Shown piece after piece: positions 45,595 to 55,329 of a stretch of DNA of 64,000 bases (positions are counted from its first letter, which is position 1; every line of letters starts with the position of its first letter). Made by a program: the position numbers and the translations under genes. Source of the stretch: Lindgomyces ingoldianus (lineage: Eukaryota > Ascomycota > Dothideomycetes > Pleosporales > Lindgomycetaceae); assembly GCF_010093535.1 (NCBI RefSeq), contig NW_022985238.1, forward strand, positions 54,141 through 118,140, given 5' to 3'. A model generated the notes under the pieces. That model made no database searches, was not told the DNA's origin, and saw nothing but the letters and a program-made list of their open reading frames with translations.

Positions 45595-46889
45595 CTAAAG
45601 AGTTGCGGTTGGGAAATAATACTGATCCCAGAGAAATTCGTAGTCCTCAATGACACCGCCGACAATGTCTAATAGAGGCTTGTTTCTAAGCTTTCGCGTG
45701 ACCGAGTGTATCCAAGCCCTGCAGATTGTTAGCTGAGGCACAACCGCTTTGTGGTGTAAGACTTACTTGGTGATATTTTCATAAAAGGCACCGCGCATCA
45801 TCCACCAGCCAAGCGCCCAACCACGCTTCTTCAGTTCCTCCCTCTCAAGGCCGGTCAGACCCCTTAGTCCGCCGGCCAGTCTTTCTTGGAAGTCTTTCTT
45901 GGCTAATTGTCTTGCTCCATACTCGATACTCAACCCTATCAACCATGGACGCCAGCTCTTCCTGTCCCCACTGAAGTGTTGCATGGCCAAAGCATAAACA
46001 ACGGGTCTCAGGATGTACAGAACCTCTGCTAGCTCACCCTTCCCACTTACACGGTGAAGCAACGCCTTCGGAGGTTTGATGTCGTCTGCAGTGAGAACCT
46101 TGGAGAGGAGATAGCTGGAGATATCAGACGAATCCGGCAGGCTTGGCATGGACAGCCCTGTCCTAGGCATCGTCCAGTTCTCCGCGTCCACCGAGCCTTC
46201 ACTCGGAGGCGTATCCATTCCATCTGCGGATGCCGAAGAGTCTTCCAAGGTACTCGGGTCCACCTCTCTTTGAGGAAGGGGCGGTGACAGAAGCGGCCTC
46301 GAGTTGGTCAACCGCAACAGCAGCAACCGACAAAAGGCCTTGATGACCTCGAGCAACACCACGACGCGCCACCGCATCCTCTCTCCTTTCCTCTTCGCAG
46401 CCATCTCCCATAGCAGCTCGGTGTACTGGATCATCTGAAGTAACAGCGCTAGCCGCTTGTAGGTTGGGGATCGCTGGGTCCAGAAGCGGGTGTAACGACT
46501 GTGGGGTGTGGGATGGTGTCGTTGTGTTCCAGGAAGTCGCGCGATCGCCTTCGCCAAAAGAGAGTCATGATAAAGAGAGAGGAGCTGGACGCCGCTATGT
46601 ACTGGGCTATGTTAGCCGGCGCGTGCGATATGACCAAACGGAGGGACCTACAAGACTCGGAAGCGATCTCAGATTCTCGAAATCGGCCTGCAGAACGTCA
46701 GTAACAAAGCAACCACAGCGGTGCGAACAAAGGGCATGTACCAGGGATGATATACGTTAGTGAGCGCAGCGCAGACTCGATCTGTGACACGGCGCTGGCG
46801 TTCTTCGTGATGAAGTCGGAGTACATCCCGAACCATTTCGGAGGCAACGATAAGGCCTGGTTTGTCCGCTGGCTCGCCTGCTTGTACAT
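45595..46889 (-). CDS. PEX16: Peroxisomal membrane biogenesis protein Pex16
   Basis: Integral or peripheral peroxisomal membrane peroxin involved in peroxisome assembly. Four exons, 46742-46889, 46652-46687, 45767-46601 and 45595-45718, join in frame to 380 residues. Family hallmarks: exon 1 ends SALRSLTYIIPG and continues RFRESEIASESL across a 36-base exon 2, then HSGVQLLSLYHDSLL. Later motifs are SPTYKRLALLLQMIQYTELL, VVLLEVIKAFCRLLLLRLTN, KGELAEVLYILRPVVYALAM and SWRPWLIGLSIEYGARQLA. The last exon supplies AWIHSVTRKLRNKPLLDIVG and ends in DQYYFPTATL. All joins preserve frame, so the gene looks intact. The first Met is MYKQASQR; the next in-frame Met, in GMYSDFITK, would lose conserved sequence. 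Confidence 0.94.
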
Positions 46890-47824
46890 TGTGGTCGCCC
46901 CAATGAATGGGTTGACTTATCGCGGAGGCCGTCGTTGTGTGGAGAGTACAGGAGGCTGGTCGCAATCCGGGGAAGGAGTGAAGTCATGCTCGTGTGGCCG
47001 CGTGCCGAGGTCCAATCAAGCAACCACAAACTTCACTAAGGGGGCATGATGACCTTTCAACTCTCTTTCCCGCATGTCAATCTCGGCGTGCTGCACTGGT
47101 TCATATTCTGCTCCGTCTGTCTGCAATTGGCGGTTCTCTGATCCCGATATGAGCTCCACGGCCTTTAGCATGCACCATTGACCGGAAACATGCCAGCAAC
47201 TGTCTGGAAGTTGGTCTGCAATCAACATCTTCTTTCTGTCCTTCTGCATTCCAGCACCATTACGTGGATTCAAGAGTGCATTAATTCGGCGCCTTGACGC
47301 CTGAAGAACGGCGATTGGATACTAGACCGTCTCTCATCGGATTGTTCAGCGTCGCCCTTTTCTGCGCCGCACCTCCGCAAGGGCGCCTGACCGGATGCTT
47401 CAATTATTCCGAAAACCTTCCTAGCTGAGCGTCATTCCAGTCAATACGATGACTGAATGGTTGGTGCAGCCGCACTTGGGCAAAAAAGGAATGAACACCC
47501 GCATGCATGTGACCACGCGTTTTGTCCATACACATTGCCTTCCATGCAATGGGCGCCTTTGGTGCTCTCTGAGTAAACATCAACCTACATTGCACTAAAA
47601 TACTGTGTCTTCTTAAGTTCCTCTCTTTCCCTTTTGAGCTTTGCGCTTCATGTCCATCACACCACATGTCCTCGGTAGATGCCCCAGCTACGAGACTTGG
47701 CTGCGGCCGCCCTCTTAATAGCTAGCGCCTTTCTCCACAGCTTTTTACCATCAACCCAGAATCCTTTTTCTCTCTCTAAATCTGTTGTACTAGGTATCCT
47801 TTACACTAATCACTACTCCTCAAA
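46890..47824. other. Divergent promoter region, PEX16 / HD hydrolase
   Basis: 935 bases between divergently transcribed genes, pyrimidine-rich on the plus strand in the last 150 bases before 47825. No coding signal. Confidence 0.5.
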
Positions 47825-48514
47825 ATGGCCAATTCAGTTCCGGTTCCAGTCGTTGCCATCAACGAGCAGGACAAGACTCTCTTCAAGTCCATCAACACAT
47901 TCGTTCACAACTACATGTCTCAGCCACATCACGATAACTCCCATGACTACTACCACATTCTGCGAGTCGTCTCCAACGCCAACAAATTGCTCGAGGCAGA
48001 GCTGACAGCCAACCCCGACCTTCAATACGACACATTAACTATCTTCCTCGCCGCCCTTCTCCACGACGTCGGCGACTACAAGTATGCTAAAGCAGGAGAA
48101 GACATCGAAAACCAAATCTCGCACGTTCTTCGAGAACGAGGAGCCTCTGACGAACTTGCGGCGAAGGTCCAAACAATTGTCCACCATGTATCCTACACCC
48201 ACGAAGTGAAGAACACTGAAGCTGTCATGCAAGTCTTAGCCAAGTATCCCGAGCTTGCCATTGTTCAAGACGCTGACCGCCTTGACGCTATTGGTGCGGT
48301 GGGTGTAGGCCGATGCTTTGCCTTTGGAGGGGCAAGGCGTCAAGGGCAGCCGATGTCGCTCGCAGTAGACCACTTTGGAGAGAAGTTGCTGAAGCTGCCA
48401 GCCATGATGAAGACAGCATCAGGGAGGGCAATGGCGGTGTCAAGGAAGAAGGTCCTGGAGGATTTTGAGGCTCAGTTCAGGGAAGAGACAAGACTTTCCT
48501 TCTCTCTTGAGTAA
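47825..48514 (+). CDS. HD-domain metal-dependent phosphohydrolase
   Basis: Single exon, 229 residues. It has a complete HD-domain set: His44 in SHDYYHILRVV, His80-Asp81 in AALLHDVGDYKY, a His pair in QTIVHHVSYTHEVKN and Asp149/Asp151 in VQDADRLDAIGAVG. These residues bind the catalytic metal in HD-type nucleotidases, phosphodiesterases and related hydrolases. The C-terminus (GVGRCFAFGGAR, then PMSLAVDHFGEKLLKLPAMM) resembles the fungal and bacterial single-HD hydrolases often annotated as uncharacterised. The substrate cannot be told from the sequence. ATG sits in CAAAATGGCC, a good fungal start context. It is the last intact gene before the A+T-rich region. Confidence 0.9.
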   Translation: MANSVPVPVVAINEQDKTLFKSINTFVHNYMSQPHHDNSHDYYHILRVVSNANKLLEAELTANPDLQYDTLTIFLAALLHDVGDYKYAKAGEDIENQISHVLRERGASDELAAKVQTIVHHVSYTHEVKNTEAVMQVLAKYPELAIVQDADRLDAIGAVGVGRCFAFGGARRQGQPMSLAVDHFGEKLLKLPAMMKTASGRAMAVSRKKVLEDFEAQFREETRLSFSLE

Positions 48515-49949
48515 TCGAGACCCCAGACTTGGCGTTCGACCCTTGAATTAAATTTGTCCTGTTTGTTTCGAATTTTTAAGTCGCACTAGTCTCCATTCCA
48601 GAAGAACCCCACGGTGGTCAGATAAGCTCCCTCCTTGTGTAATGGGATACTCGCCGTCCTGGGACAGATCGAAGGAACTTCAGCTTTACAACAATCTAGT
48701 GTTATAAGAGTGGCGCGCTTCAGCGACTCCTTGACAACTATCAATATCTACCTAAGAGTTACACTCGCCACGCGGTTGACTAGCTTATTTCTGTGAAGTG
48801 CAACTTAGACACCGCGACAATGTCTCCCACGCTGTAACGCTAACACTACTATTTTTACTTTGAAGCCATAAGAAGCTCTAATCTAATCATAATATCATTC
48901 TATAGTACAATGCTAGAAAACATATATTCAGAGTGTACGTGATCTCGCACGAAATTCCAAGTGATTCCGTCACGCAAGTTTTACTTGCAGCCTATCTCCA
49001 TTCTTTCAGCAGCTCATACAGTCACGGGACTTTGAGTAATTTTATAATATTACTACTAAGCTATATTCTAATCAGCTAGTCCGCCTTCGCAATCTTTACT
49101 CTCTTGGATAATACAGCTTTCCTGCGTAGAGGAGCGAATAGAGCGCGGACATGCGAAGGTGTCTGCGCTTGTGTTATACAGTATACTCCACCTTTATCAC
49201 CAGCGCTGGAGCCTTATTGGCAAGAGGAAGCTATATCCTTGTTAGTTTCCAGCATCCCTAATTCTCTACGACCTATTAATCACTAACCCGAAGTAACGTT
49301 GTAGCAAGATATATCGTAATCTAAGGTAAAAAGTGCTCCATGGTACCGAGAGTGCGACGTATGTTAAGTCTCTGTAGTAAAATGTTAGGCTAAGAAGAGG
49401 GGTTAGCATTCTTATACTAATCTAGATCCTATTTAGAGAACAGAGCAGTAATATTTTATTCCTCAAGTAGCAATCTCATCCTTTGCAATCTCTACCCAAC
49501 TCCCTTATACATTTTTAGCCTTTTTGTAGGCCAGTGTGGAGCTTTTACGCCTCCAAAAAATTTGTCCCTGATGCCTCTGCGGTCTCTTTTGCAGCTTCTT
49601 TTGTAGCATATCTCTCTCATACCTCAATACCCTTCTAGCTTATTGTTTTCGCCTGCCTACTACTGTTGACTTAGTTGGTTTGCGCCGTTTAGCTTCATTA
49701 TTCTGTTTATGTAAGAATTGATTCTTATTCTAAAGGAAGACACACTTAGCAAAGTACAGCTAGGGGGCTTTAGCAAGCTTCTACAGCTGCTGTTAGCTTA
49801 CCTTGTTCAGCGGAGAGGTATCCTGTTTAGTTAGTTTACGGAACGATATAAGGCCTCTGCCGTTACTATCGTTTAGAGAGATTGTCTTCTGTTTATGCCT
49901 GCGTCTCTATGATTTAAGCTTTTAGAAAAGTTAGTTTAGCATAAGGCTT
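48515..49949. other. Decayed A+T-rich transition, no gene
   Basis: From about 48.8 kb the sequence becomes A+T-rich with TAG/TAA in all frames. The part nearest 49.9 kb probably carries the end of the pogo-type relic listed next. I recognise nothing else. Confidence 0.4.
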
Positions 49950-51240
49950 AAGTGTATCTCTAAGTACTCTATCTAGGTTAAGCGGGACTCAACTAGCCTT
50001 AGTTTATATAGCATTAAACTTCCTAGACGTGCGCACCTTTTCCCTTACAAAGCTATAGAGACGTGAAATACTCTTTACTAATTGTGTTTACACCTTCTTA
50101 ATGCAGTTGTTTAACCTAGTCGTAATAGGCCGCCGTTAGTAGCCTATCGGAAGTGTGAGAAGGAAAATAGCATAGGAGAGTGTTGTTTCTAAAGCCGTAC
50201 TTCAAGACGTAAAGCGCTTTAATTTAGGGATTAAGGGCTCATTTACGCGACTCTAGCAAGATCTAAGAATTAGTGTATCTAGATTTAGAGCACGTACAAT
50301 GTTAGCTAGGGGTGAGGTAGGTGGTCCAGTTATTACAATAGGTTTTAGTAGGGTAAGTAATTATTAGGAGAAGAGACCTACGCTCTGCAGATATGTACTT
50401 AGCCGCCATCGTCTGCTCAACGCCCGCGCTCCTATAATCCCTTCGGTCGTCCTTACCTAATAGGACTTTGACGGAGTTAAGCATACTTAGCATAGCTCCT
50501 GTCTAGTTCATATTGTAAAAATTCTCTGGCACGATGACTGGATCTTAAAGTTCCTTTCCCATGACCTTAAAATAGTGTGTGATTTTCTTATATCTGTTAT
50601 TACCATTAAAATCTAGTCTATCGCCTTCACTTTCTTCGCTTTAAGGTCTCGATGGCGTTTACAGAAGGCTTAAGGTTAGTGCTTTCCCTGGGGTCTCATC
50701 GTTTCGTCTGTTGCGACGCCCTAACAGGTGATAATAAATGCTAGCGAGTGTGGGTGCTTTATCGTAGTAGGATAACTATTGTTGGAAATTTGCAGCAAAC
50801 TATTTAACTAGGGCTTTCTCTTCTGGTAGAGTAAGGTAGTGTTAGCTTTAAGCCTTCTCTTCTTTTAAGGGTTGTCCATCCACGCGGTTCCACAGAGTGA
50901 CCTTACGGTGTTTTAGCGGAGCTGCGTGTGTTCTAAACTCATTTGGCTCAAGACCTTCTAATAGGGCAATAATTGCAGTGTCAATTCTATATTTAGTGAT
51001 AGAGATGGCGAAAGGGAAGGGGACAAAGAGTTGCGATAAGCACACGTAGCGGATTGCAATAGAAGCAAAGGGAGTATTTTCATATTGTGGCAGTTCACTA
51101 ATACCGTTTGGGTCGACTGCAAGGATGATGATCAGCAAGTAGGCTTGGCAACGAGGCTCTATTGTAACTTCAGATAACCTTGGGTGCAGCACTTGCGATC
51201 TGACCACCCTTGGCCATACTCTTGGTCAATTCCCTGAGAA
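49950..51240 (-). mobile_element. pogo-type transposase relic (DDE_1), truncated inside
   Basis: Minus-strand blocks in order: YRIDTAIIALLEGLEPNEFR then KVTLWNRVDGQPLKEE (N-terminal helix-turn-helix part, 50848-51100), ITHYFKVMGKEL, DPVIVPENFYNMN, stop, TGAMLSMLNSVKVLLGKDD, RRDYRSAGVEQTM, NNWTTYLTPS (50302-50600), and further on FPSHTSDRLL and EGVNTISKEYFTS. This is the order of fungal pogo-like transposases. The first catalytic Asp in the MDETG motif now reads MN-stop-TG. The second catalytic block (LICDGFGTHE in relatives) appears missing, suggesting an internal deletion near 50,190. Stops often replace Gln, as RIP gives. No terminal repeats were located. Confidence 0.8.
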
Positions 51241-51877
51241 CACCTTCAGAACTTGCCACCTCACAAGGCCATGGCCAGATCGGGTCGGCCCTCCTCCCAG
51301 CTAGCGGTGGGGAATTCGGGAGACCTCACTAACTGATGTATCTGGACTTGTACCTGCACCTGCACCTTAACCGCGCCATAGGAGGCAAATCCGATCCCCG
51401 CAACCAAATAATATACAGGACGTTGCTTATTCCTGCTGTCGGGATCTAGTCAGCTGATGGCTTGACTAATTATTAGCGAACCCATTAACGTACTTCACGG
51501 GCGAGTTGCTCACACACCTGAGTCGCTTACTTTTGCCAAGACCCTACTAAACCACCCTTCCTACACTAATGCATTCCCCACAACACTACTTAGACGCGCT
51601 AAAAGAACATTAGATACAGCTTACACTCTAGGCTTTTAAACAAAACATAAAACTCTTAAAGAAATATGCTATAGCTATATGTAAAGTTTTATAAAAGATA
51701 ATAAATAACTATAGCACTAAATAACCTTTATAAGCTAATTCTACAGCTAAATTATAAAGGCTAGGTAATAAAAAGAAGCAGGTGATTATTAAGACTATAC
51801 TTAAGCTATATGCGCAAGGAATTTCCCCTTAGATAGCATTTATAGCTAATATAGCTAATTCTTTGCACGCTAAGCGT
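51241..51877. other. Short normal-composition island in A+T-rich DNA
   Basis: 51,241-51,600 is less A+T-rich than what follows, with no coding signal. A steep change to A+T-rich DNA comes at about 51,600. Confidence 0.35.
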
Positions 51878-51949
51878 TGTAATGAGGTAGGCGCCCCGCC
51901 TGCCAAGCCGATACTATACGACTTTCCCCACTGTACCAAAAGGTACGCA

Positions 51950-51976
51950 CGAGAATACTTAAGCTAAGTATTCTCG
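51950..51976. repeat. Perfect 12-bp inverted repeat in the LTR
   Basis: CGAGAATACTTA, three bases AGC, then the exact complement TAAGTATTCTCG. It has survived while the region decays. Just before it, GTACC-AAAA-GGTAC forms a smaller hairpin. Confidence 0.85.
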
Positions 51977-52045
51977 CATAGTATAATATATATAGGCAAT
52001 GCTAGGGTAAGCACTAGCACTAGCGGTTGTCTCTAGCCTAGCCTA

Positions 52046-52085
52046 CCATGTTTTAGCGCGTAATGCACGGCCTCGCGTAATGCAC
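52046..52085. repeat. Left terminal inverted repeat of the Fot1-type element
   Basis: Contains two copies of CGCGTAATGCAC separated by GGCCT; starts CCATGTTTTAG right after TA. Confidence 0.9.
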
Positions 52086-52289
52086 AATTTTGGCAATCTG
52101 CGCCTTTTACTTTTAAAGCTCTAGAGACTTATATAAATTATAAATTATATAAATTTTTTATTATAATACTAATTAAATGCTATAGATTCTATTCCTAGTA
52201 ATAATTTACATGTAATACCTTATAGAGAGGTTAATTTGCCTACTACATTAAGTCCTGCCTAATGCTAGCTCCCTTTTTTTATTTAATGC

Positions 52290-53990
52290 TACATTATTAT
52301 TAAAATCCTCTAGCGTACTAGCAATAGGCGTAGGAGCTTTCTGCTTGCCTTTTATTACCTACTAAAGGTTATTTTTAAGCTGTTAATTAACCTGCTAGGT
52401 AAGCTCTACCTTCTCTTGTTAAGCTGCTTTTATCTTAAGCTCCTGCAGGTAAGCCTTCTTTGCTATTACTACTCTATGCCTTTTCTTTTTAACTACACGC
52501 GCCTTTTTAGCTTTTTTTGCTTTTTTACACTTTACCTTTTTTTATTTTTAAAGCTATAAAGCCTTTTTTTTTAGCATCTTTTTATGCTTAATAATTATAT
52601 GCTTCTTAGACCTTATTTAAGGACTAAAAAGTTATACTACTATAATATTTTAAAGGTGCTTCTAGTAGAAGAGGCTTACTACGCTAGCAGCGCTTCTTTT
52701 TATTAATTAGCGCATCTTTAACCTGCTTAAGCTTATACTAGAGGAGGATGTAATATACTAAGAATAACTAGATAGTTTTTTTAAGCTTTTATATATCTCT
52801 TTTATAAAAATTACTAATAACTTTGTTTAAAAAGCCTTTAACCCTTTTCTAATCCTTTACACTAAGCGCTAAGCTAGTGCTTTTACTAAAGAATAGTTGC
52901 TTTTTTTACTTATAGTAAAATTAATCTAAAACTACTTATAGCTTAAATAGTAATAAACTAGTTACTTTAAAAGCACTAAAAATAGTTTTATGCTTAAAGA
53001 ATATTTTCTAAGCTTTATTAAACATACTATAGAAGTTTTTTTTTTAATTAATAATAGTTTCTAGTATTTATTTATAAAGCTAGCTAGCTTAGCTAAGTAG
53101 GCTAATAAAAAAGGTTTAAACATGCAGACATTAAGAGGCTACAGTGTATAAGTTGCATGCAGTAGGTATACAGCTAGAAGAATCTTATTATTGTTACAGT
53201 ACTTAATAAACTCTATTAAAACATGTAATCTATAGCTATCTAGAAATAAAAGTTAGTACACTTATTACACCTTTGCCTTAGTCTTGTAATTAAACACATG
53301 TTTAAGCTATGCTAGGCCTAGTTTATTATTTATCTAACTTATAAGTAATAAAGTAAAGAAAGCTTAATGCTTAAAAAAGTTAAAATCTTATAGCTAAAAG
53401 TCTTATATATAGTTAAAAATAGCTTAGTAGATTAGCGCAGGTGTAAGAGAGCTACTATTAGCGCAGATGTAAGCTATTATTATAATCTACTTGCAATTAC
53501 TATTCTATATAAGCTGCTACTTAATACCTTGCTTATACTGCTATCTAAAGAAGATTTACTTTATTTTTAACAGTACTTTAATTAGGAAGCCCTTTTTATT
53601 TATATTATAGGTATGCTGTAGTTCTATGCTATATTGCTTAATTTTTTTGTGTATAAGCTTAAAATATAGTAAGTACTTAAATGCTAAGTTAGCTTTATTA
53701 CGCGCAGCGTCTATGCTAGATGTCTATTAAGATAATAAGTTAATAGAGTGCCTTTTAATAAATTAATTAACTTAGCTTTTGCTAGCTTACATACTACTTA
53801 TTTTTATTATAAAATTTTAAATTATCTATCTTAAAAAGAATAGACCTTTTATGTAAAGCCTATTAATATACTCTACTAGCTCTTTCTTCTGCACTAGGCT
53901 AAGTAGTTGCTAATTTTTAAGTTTCTCTGCACATAGGCGGGTAACGCGTTAGTGACGCCTTAAAAGTGTAGATTAATTAACGCTATACTG
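52290..53990 (-). pseudogene. Fot1/pogo transposase relic
   Basis: Minus-strand blocks are readable. Around 53100-53270: LLFLDSYRLHVLIEFIKYCN, then NNKILLAVYLLHATYTL, a TAG at 53139-53141, PLNVCMFKPFLLAYLAK. This is the family block around the second catalytic Asp (LDGHGSHxTPEFI...LPPHTSHLLQPLDVG...P). At the Gln of LLQPLDV the copy has TAG. Around 52300-52530 lies the basic C-terminus, AKKAKKARVVKKKRHRVVIA then KKAYLQELKIKAA, with later Gln positions as TAA or TAG. All disruptions I could check are C-to-T type on one strand or the other. It is non-functional. Confidence 0.8.
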
Positions 53991-54120
53991 CCTAGCTACT
54001 GCAGCATAATTTAGTAATTCTCTAGGTTTTAGCAATTTTAGCAACTCTAAAGCGGCCTTAATACTGCCTATATTAGTTAAGAGAGAGGTGGTTGAAGTTT
54101 TAACAGCTTCGCGCAGAACC

Positions 54121-54160
54121 GTGCATTACGCGAGGCCGTGCATTACACGCTAAAACACAG
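54121..54160. repeat. Right terminal inverted repeat of the Fot1-type element
   Basis: Complement of the left repeat except three transitions; ends CTAAAACACAG followed by TA. Confidence 0.9.
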
Positions 54161-54215
54161 TAAACCTCTATGAGCGAGAGAAGGCCACGTGGTTGACCGT
54201 GCCGACCTCGTTACA

Positions 54216-54424
54216 CTACCCCCCCCCTTAACAGTCTTAGTCCCTAAGACTTTAAGGCTGAGGATATATATCTGCTCTACCCTAATTATAGCCTCGCTAT
54301 AATTTAAGCCAGAGTGATTGCTGGGACTCGAACTCTCGACCTTTGGGTAGCTTAAGTATTATGTTGTTACAATCCTTACTCCGGCGAAATGGTATTTTCG
54401 GGAGTACGTCGGCCTATAGTGGTA
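54216..54424 (-). mobile_element. Residual 3' internal end of gypsy-type element 1, with polypurine tract
   Basis: Next to the LTR on the minus strand is TTAAGGGGGGGGGTAG, the polypurine tract. About 200 bases of internal sequence remain before the second LTR begins at 54425. On the minus strand this piece is open except for one TAA. It also contains a tRNA-like stretch (see findings). The rest of the element was probably displaced by the second insertion (inference). Confidence 0.5.
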
Positions 54425-55329
54425 TGTTAACAGAAAGGGAAGGACTTAGCTTAATCAAGTGTACAGTTCGTCAAGCAGAGTGTAAGTTAGAAGAAGATAG
54501 GGTAGGCAGGCTTATAGTTTAACCTAGCAGCTGTATAGGGAGCTAGTAAACCTAATCTGTAAGAATAGGAGTAAAGGTATATATAGTGCAAGATATACAA
54601 GGCAGCAGTGTCCTCTTTAGAAAAGTATCACAGCTTCTTAGTCTATAAAATAAGGTGTAGGGAATAGACTTAATAGTAATTACAACCTCTTAACTATAGT
54701 TATAAACAAAACTATATACATAAGGTTTGCATGCGTTTGCATGCGTTGCATGCACTGCATGCGTTACCTGCAACAGCCTACAACGCCTGCACTGCCTGCA
54801 ATGTTTAAGTCTCTATTAGATAATGCACTCTGCTAGGCTTTTGTCTAAAAGCTAGAGCTATTTCTTATTTGTTCTATTACATAATTTACTTAGTGTAGGG
54901 CTAAGTGTCTTCTATCTAACGTTGTTTAGGCTGTGTAGGACAGCTAGTTAGGTTATTACAGTCTAACTATTAGCTATAACACGTAGGCTTCCCTTCTAGT
55001 TAGTGTTCTTATGTCACGATTGTGCACGAGTAAGGTTATAGAGCTTTACAGAGGTCTAGTTTAATTACTACGTGAGGTATTATAGTAGGTACAAGACGTT
55101 GTGTAAGGAATAAAAAGGTTTAAAAGGAAATTAGTAATTAAATACTTAGCTTAAAAGTCTAAGCGCTTTAAGTATAAATTAAGCCTATTTTAAGTTTAGT
55201 TAGTGTTAAAACAGTTTATACTTAAGTTTATGTCTATATTATATTGTGTTTATATTAGACATGCACTAATAATACTCTAGTACACGTCTAATACAGTTAT
55301 GCCTAGGATCTGTAGAGGATACTGTAACA
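54425..55329 (-). mobile_element. LTR of gypsy-type element 2
   Basis: On the minus strand it begins TGTTACAGTATCC at 55329, directly after a polypurine tract (AAAAAGGGGGGTAC, 55330-55343), and appears to end at TGTTAACAG on the plus strand, 54425. That gives about 905 bases with matching TGTTA ends. It contains a block of TGCATGCG-like short repeats at about 54728-54800. The left border is less certain than the right. Confidence 0.5.

Larger units (their letters stand above)
52046..54160 (-). mobile_element. Fot1/pogo (Tc1/mariner class) DNA transposon, decayed
   Basis: 2,115-base element bounded by 40-bp terminal inverted repeats (52046-52085 and 54121-54160) that agree at 37 of 40 positions; the three differences are all C/T or A/G. 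It is flanked on both sides by TA (52044-52045 and 54161-54162), the target-site duplication of the Tc1/mariner superfamily. A transposase relic is read on the minus strand inside it. Length, ends and target agree with fungal Fot1-like elements. It is inserted in a gypsy-type LTR. Confidence 0.85.
51878..54215 (-). mobile_element. Gypsy-type LTR split by a Fot1/pogo element
   Basis: On the minus strand an LTR starts TGTAACGAGGTCGG at 54215 and ends ACCTCATTACA at 51878, with the standard TG...CA termini and a short imperfect inverted end. Next to its start, at 54216-54230, is a run of nine G (minus strand) after TAA, i.e. a polypurine tract, so this is the 3' LTR of a minus-strand element. 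The LTR itself is about 220 bases; the middle 2,115 bases (52046-54160) are a separate DNA transposon. The LTR contains a perfect hairpin at 51950-51976. Confidence 0.7.
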
